From Firmicutes bacterium UBA7523 (GTDB lineage: Bacteria > Bacillota > Dethiobacteria > Dethiobacterales > Dethiobacteraceae): DNA of 28,114 bases. Under the pieces are notes generated by a model that was given only the letters and a program-made list of their open reading frames with translations, did not search any database and had not been told where the DNA came from. Of this stretch, positions 15,833 through 22,527 are shown piece after piece. The stretch covers positions 1-28,114 of the forward strand of contig DLMZ01000031.1 of assembly GCA_002479415.1 (NCBI GenBank), given 5' to 3'. The first letter of the stretch is position 1. Every line of letters starts with the position of its first letter. Both the position numbers and the translations under genes were made by a program.

Positions 15833-16459
15833 GTGCCGCTTATTTCCATTATCTTGTTGGGGCTGGCAGTATCTTTTGACGGACTTGGCGCCGGATTTGC
15901 TTACGGTTTGCGCAGAGTACATATACCGTTTTACTCGGTAATTATTATTTGTTTGTCTTCTTCATTGTCTGTATTTGTATCTATGGTGGTGGGAAGCAAG
16001 ATAGCGGACCTGCTTAGTGTGCAGGTTAGCTCTGTTCTTGGCGGATTTATGCTGATGGGAGTAGGCTTGATTGTTGTGAGCCAGTCTTTGGGAAGAGACA
16101 TTTTGTTTCGTCCTGTAAAAAACGAGGAGGTTGAGAGTAAAGGGCTTTCCGTAATTTCCGGAGTTTTGCGGCACCCCGAATTGGCCGACTTTGATTCCTC
16201 TGGAGTGATTACAGGAAAAGAAGCTATGATTCTTGGAGTTGCCCTGGCAATGGACGCATTTGGAGCAGGCTTTGGTGCAGCAATGATGGGCTTTCATCCA
16301 GTGTATACGGCGGTGGCCGTAGGCGTATCAAAGCTTTTTCTTCTCAATTCCGGAATTATGCTGGGCAGAAGGCTTGCACGAAATATTGCCGGTGAAAAGG
16401 CGGCTGTTTTTGCGGGGATTGTCCTGATACTGCTGGGCATCGGCCATTTATTATTTTAG
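15833..16459 (+). CDS. ytaF: YtaF-type sporulation membrane protein (MntP-related)
   Basis: The 208-residue integral membrane protein has about six hydrophobic segments in two similar halves. Each half has a small acidic membrane motif: AVSFDGLGAGFAYG near the N-terminus and AMDAFGAGFGAAMM near residue 140. This two-fold layout is typical of the MntP/YtaF group. YtaF itself is annotated as a sporulation membrane protein of unknown transport role. GTG at 15833 has GAGGAGG about 7 bases upstream. In Bacillus it follows mutM and precedes coaE; here coaE is missing and a terminator follows. CATACAAT at 15796-15803 resembles a sigma-E -10 box. Confidence 0.88.
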   Translation: MPLISIILLGLAVSFDGLGAGFAYGLRRVHIPFYSVIIICLSSSLSVFVSMVVGSKIADLLSVQVSSVLGGFMLMGVGLIVVSQSLGRDILFRPVKNEEVESKGLSVISGVLRHPELADFDSSGVITGKEAMILGVALAMDAFGAGFGAAMMGFHPVYTAVAVGVSKLFLLNSGIMLGRRLARNIAGEKAAVFAGIVLILLGIGHLLF

Positions 16460-16506
16460 CTGGCTATGGTAGTAAAAAGCCTTTTGCTTACCAAATACTA
16501 AACTCT

Positions 16507-16531
16507 AAGGACTCCATCCGGAGTCCTTTTT
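16507..16531 (+). terminator. Rho-independent terminator after ytaF
   Basis: AAGGACTCC (16507-16515), loop ATCC, GGAGTCCTT (16520-16528): nine perfect pairs, with Ts to 16531. It ends the polA-mutM-ytaF transcript. Confidence 0.93.
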
Positions 16532-16772
16532 CAGTGCGCCCGGCATGGGCGATAGCTTGGCGTGAAAAATATGAACTGCATATAAGGCTGAACAGGGCCG
16601 GACGAATTTACCACTCAAAACGAAGTCCAACACTGCGCGAAACACAAACAGTAGGGCGAGTAACATATTATGGGTAATTTCGTCCTCGATTTTGCTGCTT
16701 TCGTCCTTAATTTCACAAATTCCTCTTAACTTCTGCTATAATTAATTATGCAACTGAGAGGCTTAAGAGGTA
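16532..16772 (+). promoter_or_regulatory. Non-coding stretch with direct repeats and an extended -10 promoter
   Basis: No convincing gene is seen from 16532 to about 16677. Two copies of TTTCGTCCT (16678-16686 and 16699-16707) lie 12 bases apart, so their starts are 21 bases apart. TATAAT at 16737-16742 is preceded by TGC (extended -10), while the -35 region (TTCACA, 16712-16717, 19-base spacer) is weak. The repeats end about five bases before it, the usual place for an activator. Transcription would enter the broken lipoprotein gene. Confidence 0.55.
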
Positions 16773-17020
16773 ATGAAATATACACAGTCTTTAATAATAA
16801 TCATGATAATATCTGGTTGTAGCAGCAGAATTGAAAGCCCAACGAAATTGAAGTATTGACGTCAGAAGGTGAAATTGTTAAATCATCAGTAATAGAAGGC
16901 TATTTTGTTATTACGTATACTTATAATGGTGTGCATAAAAACCCCCATGAGCTAAGATTTATCGAAGATGGTAAACTATTGTATGTGATAACTGATGTAT
17001 ATAAATTGAACATCCCTTAA
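16773..17020 (+). pseudogene. Small lipoprotein gene broken by a one-base frameshift
   Basis: ATG at 16773 opens a frame for 28 residues, MKYTQSLIIIMIISGCSSRI..., a lipoprotein signal with lipobox ISGC at Cys16, ending TGA at 16857-16859. In another frame, from about AAC at 16841, the sequence continues NEIEVLTSEGEIVKSSVIEG, then a beta-rich YFVITYTYNGVHK...RFIEDGKLLYVITDVYKLNIP, to TAA at 17018-17020. Joined near 16838-16841 the two parts give a sensible ~80-residue lipoprotein. The break equals loss of one base. The family is unknown to me. A GAGAGG at 16756-16761 could serve the start. A sequencing error or recoding would also explain the picture. Confidence 0.7.
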
Positions 17021-17096
17021 CATGGTGAGGATGAGGTGGAATTTAGAACTGTAAACAAGTAAGCGGAATACTATTTGCACAGGTTTGGGAGGATGT

Positions 17097-17876
17097 ATGA
17101 ATTTCAAAAGGATTATCGCAATAGGGATTGCCATGTTTGTATTTGCAGTCGTTTCCTGGGGATGGTCCGTATGGGTTCGTATATATGAGCCCCTTCCGAT
17201 TGAGAGCAAAGTTGGAGAAGATAACCCCACTCATAAAGAAAGCAAAACATATAGAAATACTATTAATATCTTGATGCTAGGAATTGATCAACTAGCGAAT
17301 GAATCGGCGCGGGCTGACAGCATTATTGTGCTTAGTATTAACAAAGACACAGAAGAGGTTTCTCTAATATCTATTCCTCGGGACTCTAGGGTCGAAATTC
17401 CTGGCCGAGGTTTTGAGAAAATTAACCATGCGATGGCATATAGAGGTGGTATAAATTTGATGGTGAGCACCGTTGAGCAACTATTGGGCGCTCCACTTCA
17501 TCATTATGTATATACTAATTTTGAAGGTTTTAAAAAGATAGTTGATATTTTCGGAGGTATTACAGTAGATGTACAGGAGCGCATGCTTTATGATGATATT
17601 TATAATCCTATCAACATTTACCCCGGTCGTCAGCTTTTGAATGGAGCGCAAGCTCTAGGGTATGTACGCTTCAGAGGAGGCAGGGGAGATGACTTTGGAA
17701 GAATGAAGCGTCAACAAGAATTCATGAAAATAGTAGTTGCGGAAGTGTCTGATTTAAAGAATATACTAGCATTGCCTCAATTGCTGGAGCAGGCAGCGCG
17801 GCATATACGTACTGATATAAGTATCGCGCAGCTTCTTGGATTTAGCCATATTGTACGCAACATTAATCCTGATTAA
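17097..17876 (+). CDS. LCP-family (LytR-CpsA-Psr) cell-envelope ligase, C-terminally truncated
   Basis: LCP enzymes transfer undecaprenyl-linked glycopolymers such as teichoic acids to peptidoglycan outside the membrane. The protein has a short cytoplasmic start, one membrane segment (about 5-27) and an LCP domain with NILMLGIDQ, RADSIIVLSI, ISIPRDSRVEIPG, KINHAMAYRGG, FGGITVDV and FRGGRGDDFGRMKRQQEFM. ATG at 17097 follows GGGAGG. The frame ends at TAA 17874-17876 after 259 residues, but the same frame continues with 44 sense codons (from IITVVLQGNNEII) typical of an LCP C-terminus to TGA at 18009. The catalytic domain is complete, so the product may still work. Confidence 0.88.
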   Translation: MNFKRIIAIGIAMFVFAVVSWGWSVWVRIYEPLPIESKVGEDNPTHKESKTYRNTINILMLGIDQLANESARADSIIVLSINKDTEEVSLISIPRDSRVEIPGRGFEKINHAMAYRGGINLMVSTVEQLLGAPLHHYVYTNFEGFKKIVDIFGGITVDVQERMLYDDIYNPINIYPGRQLLNGAQALGYVRFRGGRGDDFGRMKRQQEFMKIVVAEVSDLKNILALPQLLEQAARHIRTDISIAQLLGFSHIVRNINPD

Positions 17877-18011
17877 ATAATTACCGTAGTCTTACAGGGG
17901 AATAATGAAATAATTGAGGGGCTAGACTATGTTGTTCTTGATGAAGATTTCTTGCAAGAAACAGTTCGGCGATATATTTATTGGGATGATACCAATCTTG
18001 CGGTATTTTGA
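17877..18011 (+). pseudogene. Detached C-terminal tail of the LCP gene after a nonsense codon
   Basis: In the same frame as the LCP gene, 44 codons follow the stop at 17874 and end with TGA at 18009-18011. They encode TVVLQGNNEIIEGLDYVVLD and EDFLQETVRRYIYWDD, the expected LCP end. No start codon or ribosome binding site of its own is visible, so it is most likely untranslated remnant or reached by read-through. Confidence 0.7.
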
Positions 18012-18026
18012 GAGCGCGCCTAGTCG

Positions 18027-18055
18027 TTTACAGTGCTCCATATTTTTGTTATAAT
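18027..18055 (+). promoter_or_regulatory. Sigma-A promoter of the isocitrate dehydrogenase-like gene
   Basis: TTTACA (18027-18032), 17 bases, TATAAT (18050-18055), 33 bases before the start codon. Confidence 0.85.
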
Positions 18056-18088
18056 GTAGATTATCTTTATGATACCGAGGAGGACAAA

Positions 18089-19087
18089 ATGTATAAAATT
18101 ACGCTATTGCCGGGGGACGGGATAGGTCCTGATATTACTGCAGCAACAAAAAAAATATTGGCGGCTACCGGGGTGCCTATTGAATGGGATGAACATTTAG
18201 CCGGGGAAGGTGCTATTGCGGAGTTTGGCACTCCGTTGCCGGAACAGGTATTGGCGTCCATTAGAGAAAATAAAATTGCTCTGAAGGGGCCCTTGACTAC
18301 TCCGATAGGGACAGGTTTCCGCAGTGTTAATGTGGCTTTGCGCAAGGAGCTGGATTTATTTGCTAATCTTCGTCCGGCTCGTACATACGAGGGGATTCGT
18401 TCCCGTTATGACAACATTGATTTAGTAATTGTCCGGGAAAACACAGAGGATTTATATGCAGGTGTGGAGCATATGGTTGGCGAGGATGCTGCCGAAACAA
18501 TTAAAATTATCACCCGGAAGGGTTCGGAAAGAATTTGCAGATTTGCTTTTGAATACGCTAAAAAGAATAACCGCCGCAAGGTTACGGCGGTACACAAAGC
18601 AAATATTATGAAATGCACAGACGGTTTGTTTTTGTCTGTAGCTCAGTATGTGGCTAAAGAATACCCGGAAATCGAGTTTGAAGATCGTATTGTAGATAAT
18701 ATGTGCATGCAGCTTGTGCAAAAGCCGGAGCTTTACGATGTAATGGTAATGCCAAACCTTTACGGGGATATTGTATCCGACCTTTGTGCGGGATTAGTGG
18801 GAGGATTGGGCTTAGCTCCCGGTGCAAACATCGGCAAGGAAATTGCTGTTTTTGAGCCGGTTCACGGCAGTGCGCCAAAATATGCAGGCATGGATAAGGT
18901 AAATCCCACGGCCATGATTCTTTCTGCTGTTTTGATGCTGCGCCATATGGGGGAAATAAAGGCTGCCGACCAGGTGGAAAACGCTTTAGCTGAAGTTATC
19001 CGTGAAGGCAAAACAGTGACGTATGATCTTGGCGGTACTGCTAAAGGGATGGAAATGGCTGAGGCTATTATTGCTAAAATGATTTAA
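18089..19087 (+). CDS. Isocitrate/isopropylmalate dehydrogenase family; probably isocitrate dehydrogenase
   Basis: This 332-residue beta-decarboxylating dehydrogenase most likely converts isocitrate to 2-oxoglutarate. S79-x-N81 with R85 and R95 (SVNVALRKELDLFANLRP) forms an isocitrate-type substrate loop. R116, Y123, K170, D203, D227 and D231 match catalytic and metal residues of E. coli Icd. The coenzyme loop reads HGSAPKYAGMDKVNP; K264, Y265 and V271 line up with the NADP-binding K344, Y345 and V351 of E. coli, where NAD enzymes usually have Asp-Ile. ATG at 18089 follows GAGGAGG. It is a single gene between its own promoter and a strong terminator. Isopropylmalate or homoisocitrate activity cannot be excluded. 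Confidence 0.85.
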   Translation: MYKITLLPGDGIGPDITAATKKILAATGVPIEWDEHLAGEGAIAEFGTPLPEQVLASIRENKIALKGPLTTPIGTGFRSVNVALRKELDLFANLRPARTYEGIRSRYDNIDLVIVRENTEDLYAGVEHMVGEDAAETIKIITRKGSERICRFAFEYAKKNNRRKVTAVHKANIMKCTDGLFLSVAQYVAKEYPEIEFEDRIVDNMCMQLVQKPELYDVMVMPNLYGDIVSDLCAGLVGGLGLAPGANIGKEIAVFEPVHGSAPKYAGMDKVNPTAMILSAVLMLRHMGEIKAADQVENALAEVIREGKTVTYDLGGTAKGMEMAEAIIAKMI

Positions 19088-19101
19088 TTGGTTCATTATT
19101 G

Positions 19102-19157
19102 CACAACCCCGACATCCTCGACATATATTAATATGTCTTGATGTCGGGGTTGTTTGT
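19102..19157. terminator. Large two-tier bidirectional terminator hairpin
   Basis: ACAACCCCGACATC (19103-19116) pairs perfectly with GATGTCGGGGTTGT (19140-19153). Inside, GACATAT (19120-19126) pairs with ATATGTC (19131-19137) around loop ATTA. TTTGTTTATT follows on the plus strand, while the minus strand has only a weak T-rich tail. It separates the convergent dehydrogenase and SASP genes. Confidence 0.85.
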
Positions 19158-19160
19158 TTA

Positions 19161-19472
19161 TTACTTGGTATTTTTCATCATATCCTTTTGTGCCATTTCA
19201 ATCATTTTTTTGACCATATTTCCGCCGATGGAGCCGCCCATACGACCGCCTACCGCTCCGCACATTCCGGAGGATATATCTTTCCAGCCGTTATTTTTAA
19301 TCTGTGCGTCAATGCCGAGCTCGCCAGCAATTTCATGCTTATATTTTTCCAGCGAGGACTCAAGGGCTGCACCGTTTGTGATACCTAGTTCGTTGGCTAT
19401 TTCCATTTTGAATATTTCCAGAGCTTGTTCTGCGCCGGGAACTAAATATTTATTATTTTTCCTCTTAGGCAT
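19161..19472 (-). CDS. Alpha/beta-type small acid-soluble spore protein with two protease-site repeats
   Basis: SASPs coat and protect DNA in the forespore and are cut by the GPR protease at germination. The protein ends with the family signature GGSIGGNMVKKMIEMAQ. It has 103 residues where most members have 60-75. The extra length comes from a doubled segment: ALEIFKMEIANELGI (17-31) and SLEKYKHEIAGELGI (40-54), each with a GPR-type site (E-I-A-x-E). The minus-strand ATG at 19472 has GAGGTGA about 8 bases upstream. I see no sure sigma-G promoter. It shows the organism makes endospores. Confidence 0.92.
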   Translation of the reverse strand: MPKRKNNKYLVPGAEQALEIFKMEIANELGITNGAALESSLEKYKHEIAGELGIDAQIKNNGWKDISSGMCGAVGGRMGGSIGGNMVKKMIEMAQKDMMKNTK

Positions 19473-19614
19473 CTTTCAGTCACCTCATTATATTCTTATC
19501 TTTAGTTTTGCCCGCCACATAAAAGCCGTATACGAGAAAAAATACCTACATATGTGAAAAGATGTGTGGCATAGACGAAATTAAAAATGGGAAAATAAAA
19601 GAGGGAGTGATAAA

Positions 19615-19926
19615 ATGTCAGAAATAATATTTGCTTACTTCGAACAGTTGGAAGATGCTCAAGAGGCAATGCATATATTAAGAAACAACGGATATATGGC
19701 AACTTTGGATAAAATAGACCGTGGCGTTCCAAATCCTGATTTTAGTGTGTCTGCACTTATGGTAGGTTCCTTGCCAAGAATTTCCCACGGCATTTTCGGT
19801 ACTGGGAGCGTTGAAGGCGAAAAGGACGGAGCTTATCTTCTTATCCCGTTGGAAGAAGCTCAGGAAAAGGACAGCGCTGTTGATATAATTAAACAGTATG
19901 ACGGAATAGAAATTACGGGCAGTTGA
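19615..19926 (+). CDS. Conserved-looking small protein of unknown function
   Basis: The 103-residue soluble protein begins MSEIIFAYFEQLEDAQEAMHI. The alternating pattern (beta strand, helix with ...DAQEAMHILRNNGY, strand) recalls small ferredoxin-like folds such as general-stress GSP17M-type proteins, but I do not recognise a family. The centre is Gly/Ser-rich (SALMVGSLPRISHGIFGTGS) and the end is acidic. ATG at 19615 follows GAGGGAGTGA. The gene stands alone, divergent from the SASP gene and 8 bases from the convergent deacetylase gene, with no terminator between. A GCATA-N15-GGGAAAATAA match to the forespore sigma-F pattern lies just upstream but very close to the ribosome binding site. Confidence 0.75.
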   Translation: MSEIIFAYFEQLEDAQEAMHILRNNGYMATLDKIDRGVPNPDFSVSALMVGSLPRISHGIFGTGSVEGEKDGAYLLIPLEEAQEKDSAVDIIKQYDGIEITGS

Positions 19927-19934
19927 AAATATTT

Positions 19935-20987
19935 TTAGTATGTTCGCAGCGTTTTTCCGTCTAGCGCGGATTGATTAATATTGTTTGAGTTATGCTCCGG
20001 AACAGTGATAATATCTGGATCTCCATCGCTGACATAGCGTTGGTCGGGATTCTTTTCAAAATAATCCAGCCAACGGGACAGCTCTGTTTCGTCTGCCCGA
20101 ACTCTGGGCAAGCGGAAGGGGTCGAAGCGAGTATCAAAGGGAGATAATGCCGGATTGGCACCTACAAGCAGAATGGCACGATTCTCATATTTAATGGTTT
20201 CCCATTCGCCTTTTATTAAGTAGCTGTCATCTTTAGGGCGTGCACCGTAGGGTAATGCCAGGGTATTTACCTGGTAACCTTGTAGAATTGCATTTGTGGC
20301 ATTAACATGACGAGCCAGAGACCTTATGGCTTCAGCGGGAGAGACTTTGCCCAAATTTTCGTGGCCGTAAGTATGGTTGCCAATTTCAAAGCCCCAATCA
20401 ACTAATAATTTTAGTTTTTCTTCAATATGGTTTTTTTGGCGAAAGGGCAGCGGATAGAAGATATAAAAAGTGCCTGCAGGCTTAAAGTCGGAATATTTTT
20501 CGCTCATTGCCAGCAAAATACCGACGGCGCAGTTCGGGTCGATAGTCATGCTGCCTTCTTCTTCAATAAAGCGAAACTGACCTGCAGTTCCGTCGTCAAA
20601 CGTTAGGATAAAGGGAGTGGTTCCTGCAGGGATGTTAATATTGCCGTCAAGAAAATCGTTTAAATTCACTGGCCTATAGTTCATAGCATAAAGAGTTTCC
20701 ATGTCTTTACGGAAGTTGTCTGCAGTGCGAGCCCACGTGTCTTCTTTTTGCCCAACTTCGTGATACATTAAAACCATTACTTTGCCCAGTTCATTAGGTC
20801 GGATTATTTCCAAATCTATCTCCGGGATTTCAGGCTCCGATGGTTCCTCAGGTACGGGAGAGACCTCTACCTTTTGCGAAGGCGGAGAATCCGGTATTTT
20901 TTTTTCTGTTTTATCATATGTACCGCAACCTGTGAGCGTTGTTGCCAGAAGAGTAATGCAGGAAATAATAATCAGTAATTTTCGCAT
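19935..20987 (-). CDS. Polysaccharide deacetylase (NodB family) lipoprotein
   Basis: This exported carbohydrate esterase probably removes acetyl groups from peptidoglycan or another surface polymer. A signal peptide ends in a clean lipobox LTGC with Cys21. A Pro/Glu-rich linker (about 30-65) follows. The NodB core has VMYHE-like VLMYHEVG, motif 1 LTFDDGT (Asp131/Asp132), motif 2 NHTYGH (His205 and His209) and motif 3 ALPYGARP. GTG at 20996 is in frame but overlaps the ribosome binding site AAGAGG. ATG at 20987, 8 bases after it, is preferred and gives 350 residues. It is transcribed divergently from the aminomutase gene. Confidence 0.9.
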   Translation of the reverse strand: MRKLLIIISCITLLATTLTGCGTYDKTEKKIPDSPPSQKVEVSPVPEEPSEPEIPEIDLEIIRPNELGKVMVLMYHEVGQKEDTWARTADNFRKDMETLYAMNYRPVNLNDFLDGNINIPAGTTPFILTFDDGTAGQFRFIEEEGSMTIDPNCAVGILLAMSEKYSDFKPAGTFYIFYPLPFRQKNHIEEKLKLLVDWGFEIGNHTYGHENLGKVSPAEAIRSLARHVNATNAILQGYQVNTLALPYGARPKDDSYLIKGEWETIKYENRAILLVGANPALSPFDTRFDPFRLPRVRADETELSRWLDYFEKNPDQRYVSDGDPDIITVPEHNSNNINQSALDGKTLRTY

Positions 20988-21007
20988 TATGTTCACCTCT
21001 TATCTTG

Positions 21008-21036
21008 ACTTTACTCTGTTTTCTGACGTGAGTCAA
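21008..21036 (-). promoter_or_regulatory. Putative promoter of the polysaccharide deacetylase gene
   Basis: On the minus strand TTGACT (21036-21031), 17 bases, then TAAAGT (21013-21008). The -35 is near perfect and the -10 matches four of six. Confidence 0.55.
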
Positions 21037-21076
21037 CGACAAAAATATTACAGCTTGCTTGCCGCATGGCAAATTT

Positions 21077-21105
21077 TTGAACAATTTTATTAAGTGTGTT
21101 ATACT
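21077..21105 (+). promoter_or_regulatory. Sigma-A promoter of the aminomutase gene
   Basis: TTGAAC (21077-21082), 17 bases, TATACT (21100-21105), with TG at 21097-21098 as an extended -10. It lies 72 bases before the start codon. Confidence 0.8.
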
Positions 21106-21177
21106 GTTAATATTAAAAAATTAGTACAGTTTTAGATAGCTCCGCTTGTTTAACTGTGTTTTGGGAAGGAGGATTTA

Positions 21178-22422
21178 ATGCCGGACAAAATAGCTTTGAA
21201 GGAAAAGAGAGAAATTGCAAAGCAGAGAGCTGAAGAATTAAAGGGTCGAATTGAGCCTTATCTTCAAGCAAAGGAAGAAATTCCCGACGGAATGAAAGAG
21301 TGGGATATAATTTTTGAGCGTCAGGAAAAAATAAAGAAGCATTTCGGTGTGGATGATAGTGAATGGAATGACTGGCGGTGGCAGGTAACTCGTCGCATAT
21401 ATCGTGTGGAAACACTAGTAAAACTATTGGGCTTGGCACAGGAAGAAGCGGAGAACATTAAAAAAGTGGGAGAATCATATCGTTGGGCTGTATCTCCATA
21501 TTATTTAAGCCTAATTGATCCTAATAATTCCCGATGCCCTATAAGGATGCAAGCTATTCCTTCTTTCGAGGAATTGATGGATAACGGTGGCAAGGATGAT
21601 CCTATGGGGGAAGAGTTTACTTCCCCTGCTCCAGGAATTACTCGTCGCTATCCGGATCGATTAATTATTAATGTGACTAATCAGTGCGCTATGTATTGCA
21701 GACATTGTCAGCGCCGCAGAAATATAGGTGAAGTTGACCGCGGTACTCCGCGTGAACAGCTGCAAGCCGCTTTAAATTATGTCAGGCAAAATGAGGAAAT
21801 TCGTGATGTGCTGCTAACCGGCGGTGATGCGCTTATGCTAAACAACGATTTGATTGATTGGCTTTTGACGGAGTTGGATAATATTCCCCATGTGGAGATT
21901 AAGAGGCTTGGCACACGTGCTTTGGTAACAATGCCTATGCGAGTTACTGACGAGCTTTGCAAAATTTTAGAGAGACATGCGCCAATTTATATTAATGCTC
22001 AATTTAATCATCCCATGGAAGTTACTCCTGCAGTAGCTGAAGCGTGTATGAAGCTTACTCGAGCCGGTGTGGCATTGGGAAACCAGGCTGTGCTTCTTGC
22101 GGGAATTAATGACACTGCTCATATAATGAAAAAATTGAATCATAATTTGTTAAAGATATTGGTTCGCCCATACTATATCTTTCATGCTAAAGCAGTTAAG
22201 GGGACTGCCCATTTCAGGACTCGTGTTGATGCGGGTATTGCGATTATGGAAGAGTTGCGAGGTTTCACTTCAGGGTTGGCCATTCCTACATTTATTGTGA
22301 ACGCACCTGACGGATACGGAAAAACCCCAATGCTCCCGGAATATCTTGTCTCAATGGCTAGAGACAGCATTTCTATCCGTACTTGGGAGAACCGTATTAT
22401 GAAATATGAAAACAAGGATTAA
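21178..22422 (+). CDS. Glutamate 2,3-aminomutase (KamA family)
   Basis: This radical-SAM, PLP-dependent aminomutase moves an amino group from the alpha to the beta carbon. The 414-residue protein has the cluster C170-x3-C174-x2-C177 (CAMYCRHCQRRR) and the PLP lysine K382 in GYGKTP. In lysine 2,3-aminomutase two aspartates (D293 and D330 of the clostridial enzyme) hold the substrate's side-chain ammonium. Here the matching positions are K338 (FHAKAV) and N375 (IVNAPDG). These are the replacements described for glutamate 2,3-aminomutase, so beta-glutamate is the likely product, a known compatible solute. ATG at 21178 follows GGAAGGAGG. It has its own promoter. The acetylating partner gene of the beta-lysine pathway is not present nearby. 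Confidence 0.85.
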   Translation: MPDKIALKEKREIAKQRAEELKGRIEPYLQAKEEIPDGMKEWDIIFERQEKIKKHFGVDDSEWNDWRWQVTRRIYRVETLVKLLGLAQEEAENIKKVGESYRWAVSPYYLSLIDPNNSRCPIRMQAIPSFEELMDNGGKDDPMGEEFTSPAPGITRRYPDRLIINVTNQCAMYCRHCQRRRNIGEVDRGTPREQLQAALNYVRQNEEIRDVLLTGGDALMLNNDLIDWLLTELDNIPHVEIKRLGTRALVTMPMRVTDELCKILERHAPIYINAQFNHPMEVTPAVAEACMKLTRAGVALGNQAVLLAGINDTAHIMKKLNHNLLKILVRPYYIFHAKAVKGTAHFRTRVDAGIAIMEELRGFTSGLAIPTFIVNAPDGYGKTPMLPEYLVSMARDSISIRTWENRIMKYENKD

Positions 22423-22430
22423 CTTATTTT

Positions 22431-22512
22431 GCAGCTTGGGGACGGCCTCAAGTTGCAATTTTGTAATTTAAAATTTTACATATTATGCAACTTGAGGCCG
22501 TCCCCAGGTTGC
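22431..22512. repeat. 82-bp palindromic REP/MITE-like element
   Basis: Left arm 22431-22457 and right arm 22486-22512 are inverted copies, 25 of 27 matching. The inner 20 bases of each arm (GGGGACGGCCTCAAGTTGCA) are perfect. A 28-base AT-rich centre separates them. The element starts eight bases after the aminomutase stop and ends just before the dprA start. The GGGGACGG ends resemble REP-type palindromes often scattered in Firmicutes genomes (from memory). Confidence 0.85.
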
Positions 22513-22527
22513 ACGGGGGTGAGGAAG

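Noticed and set aside
16532..16700. A minus-strand open stretch that reads as a ~40-residue peptide
   Set aside because: No ribosome binding site, no recognisable domain, and it runs into the terminator of ytaF; it looks like chance.
18089..19087. 3-isopropylmalate dehydrogenase LeuB
   Set aside because: The substrate loop has the Ser-x-Asn isocitrate pattern and no leucine genes are nearby.
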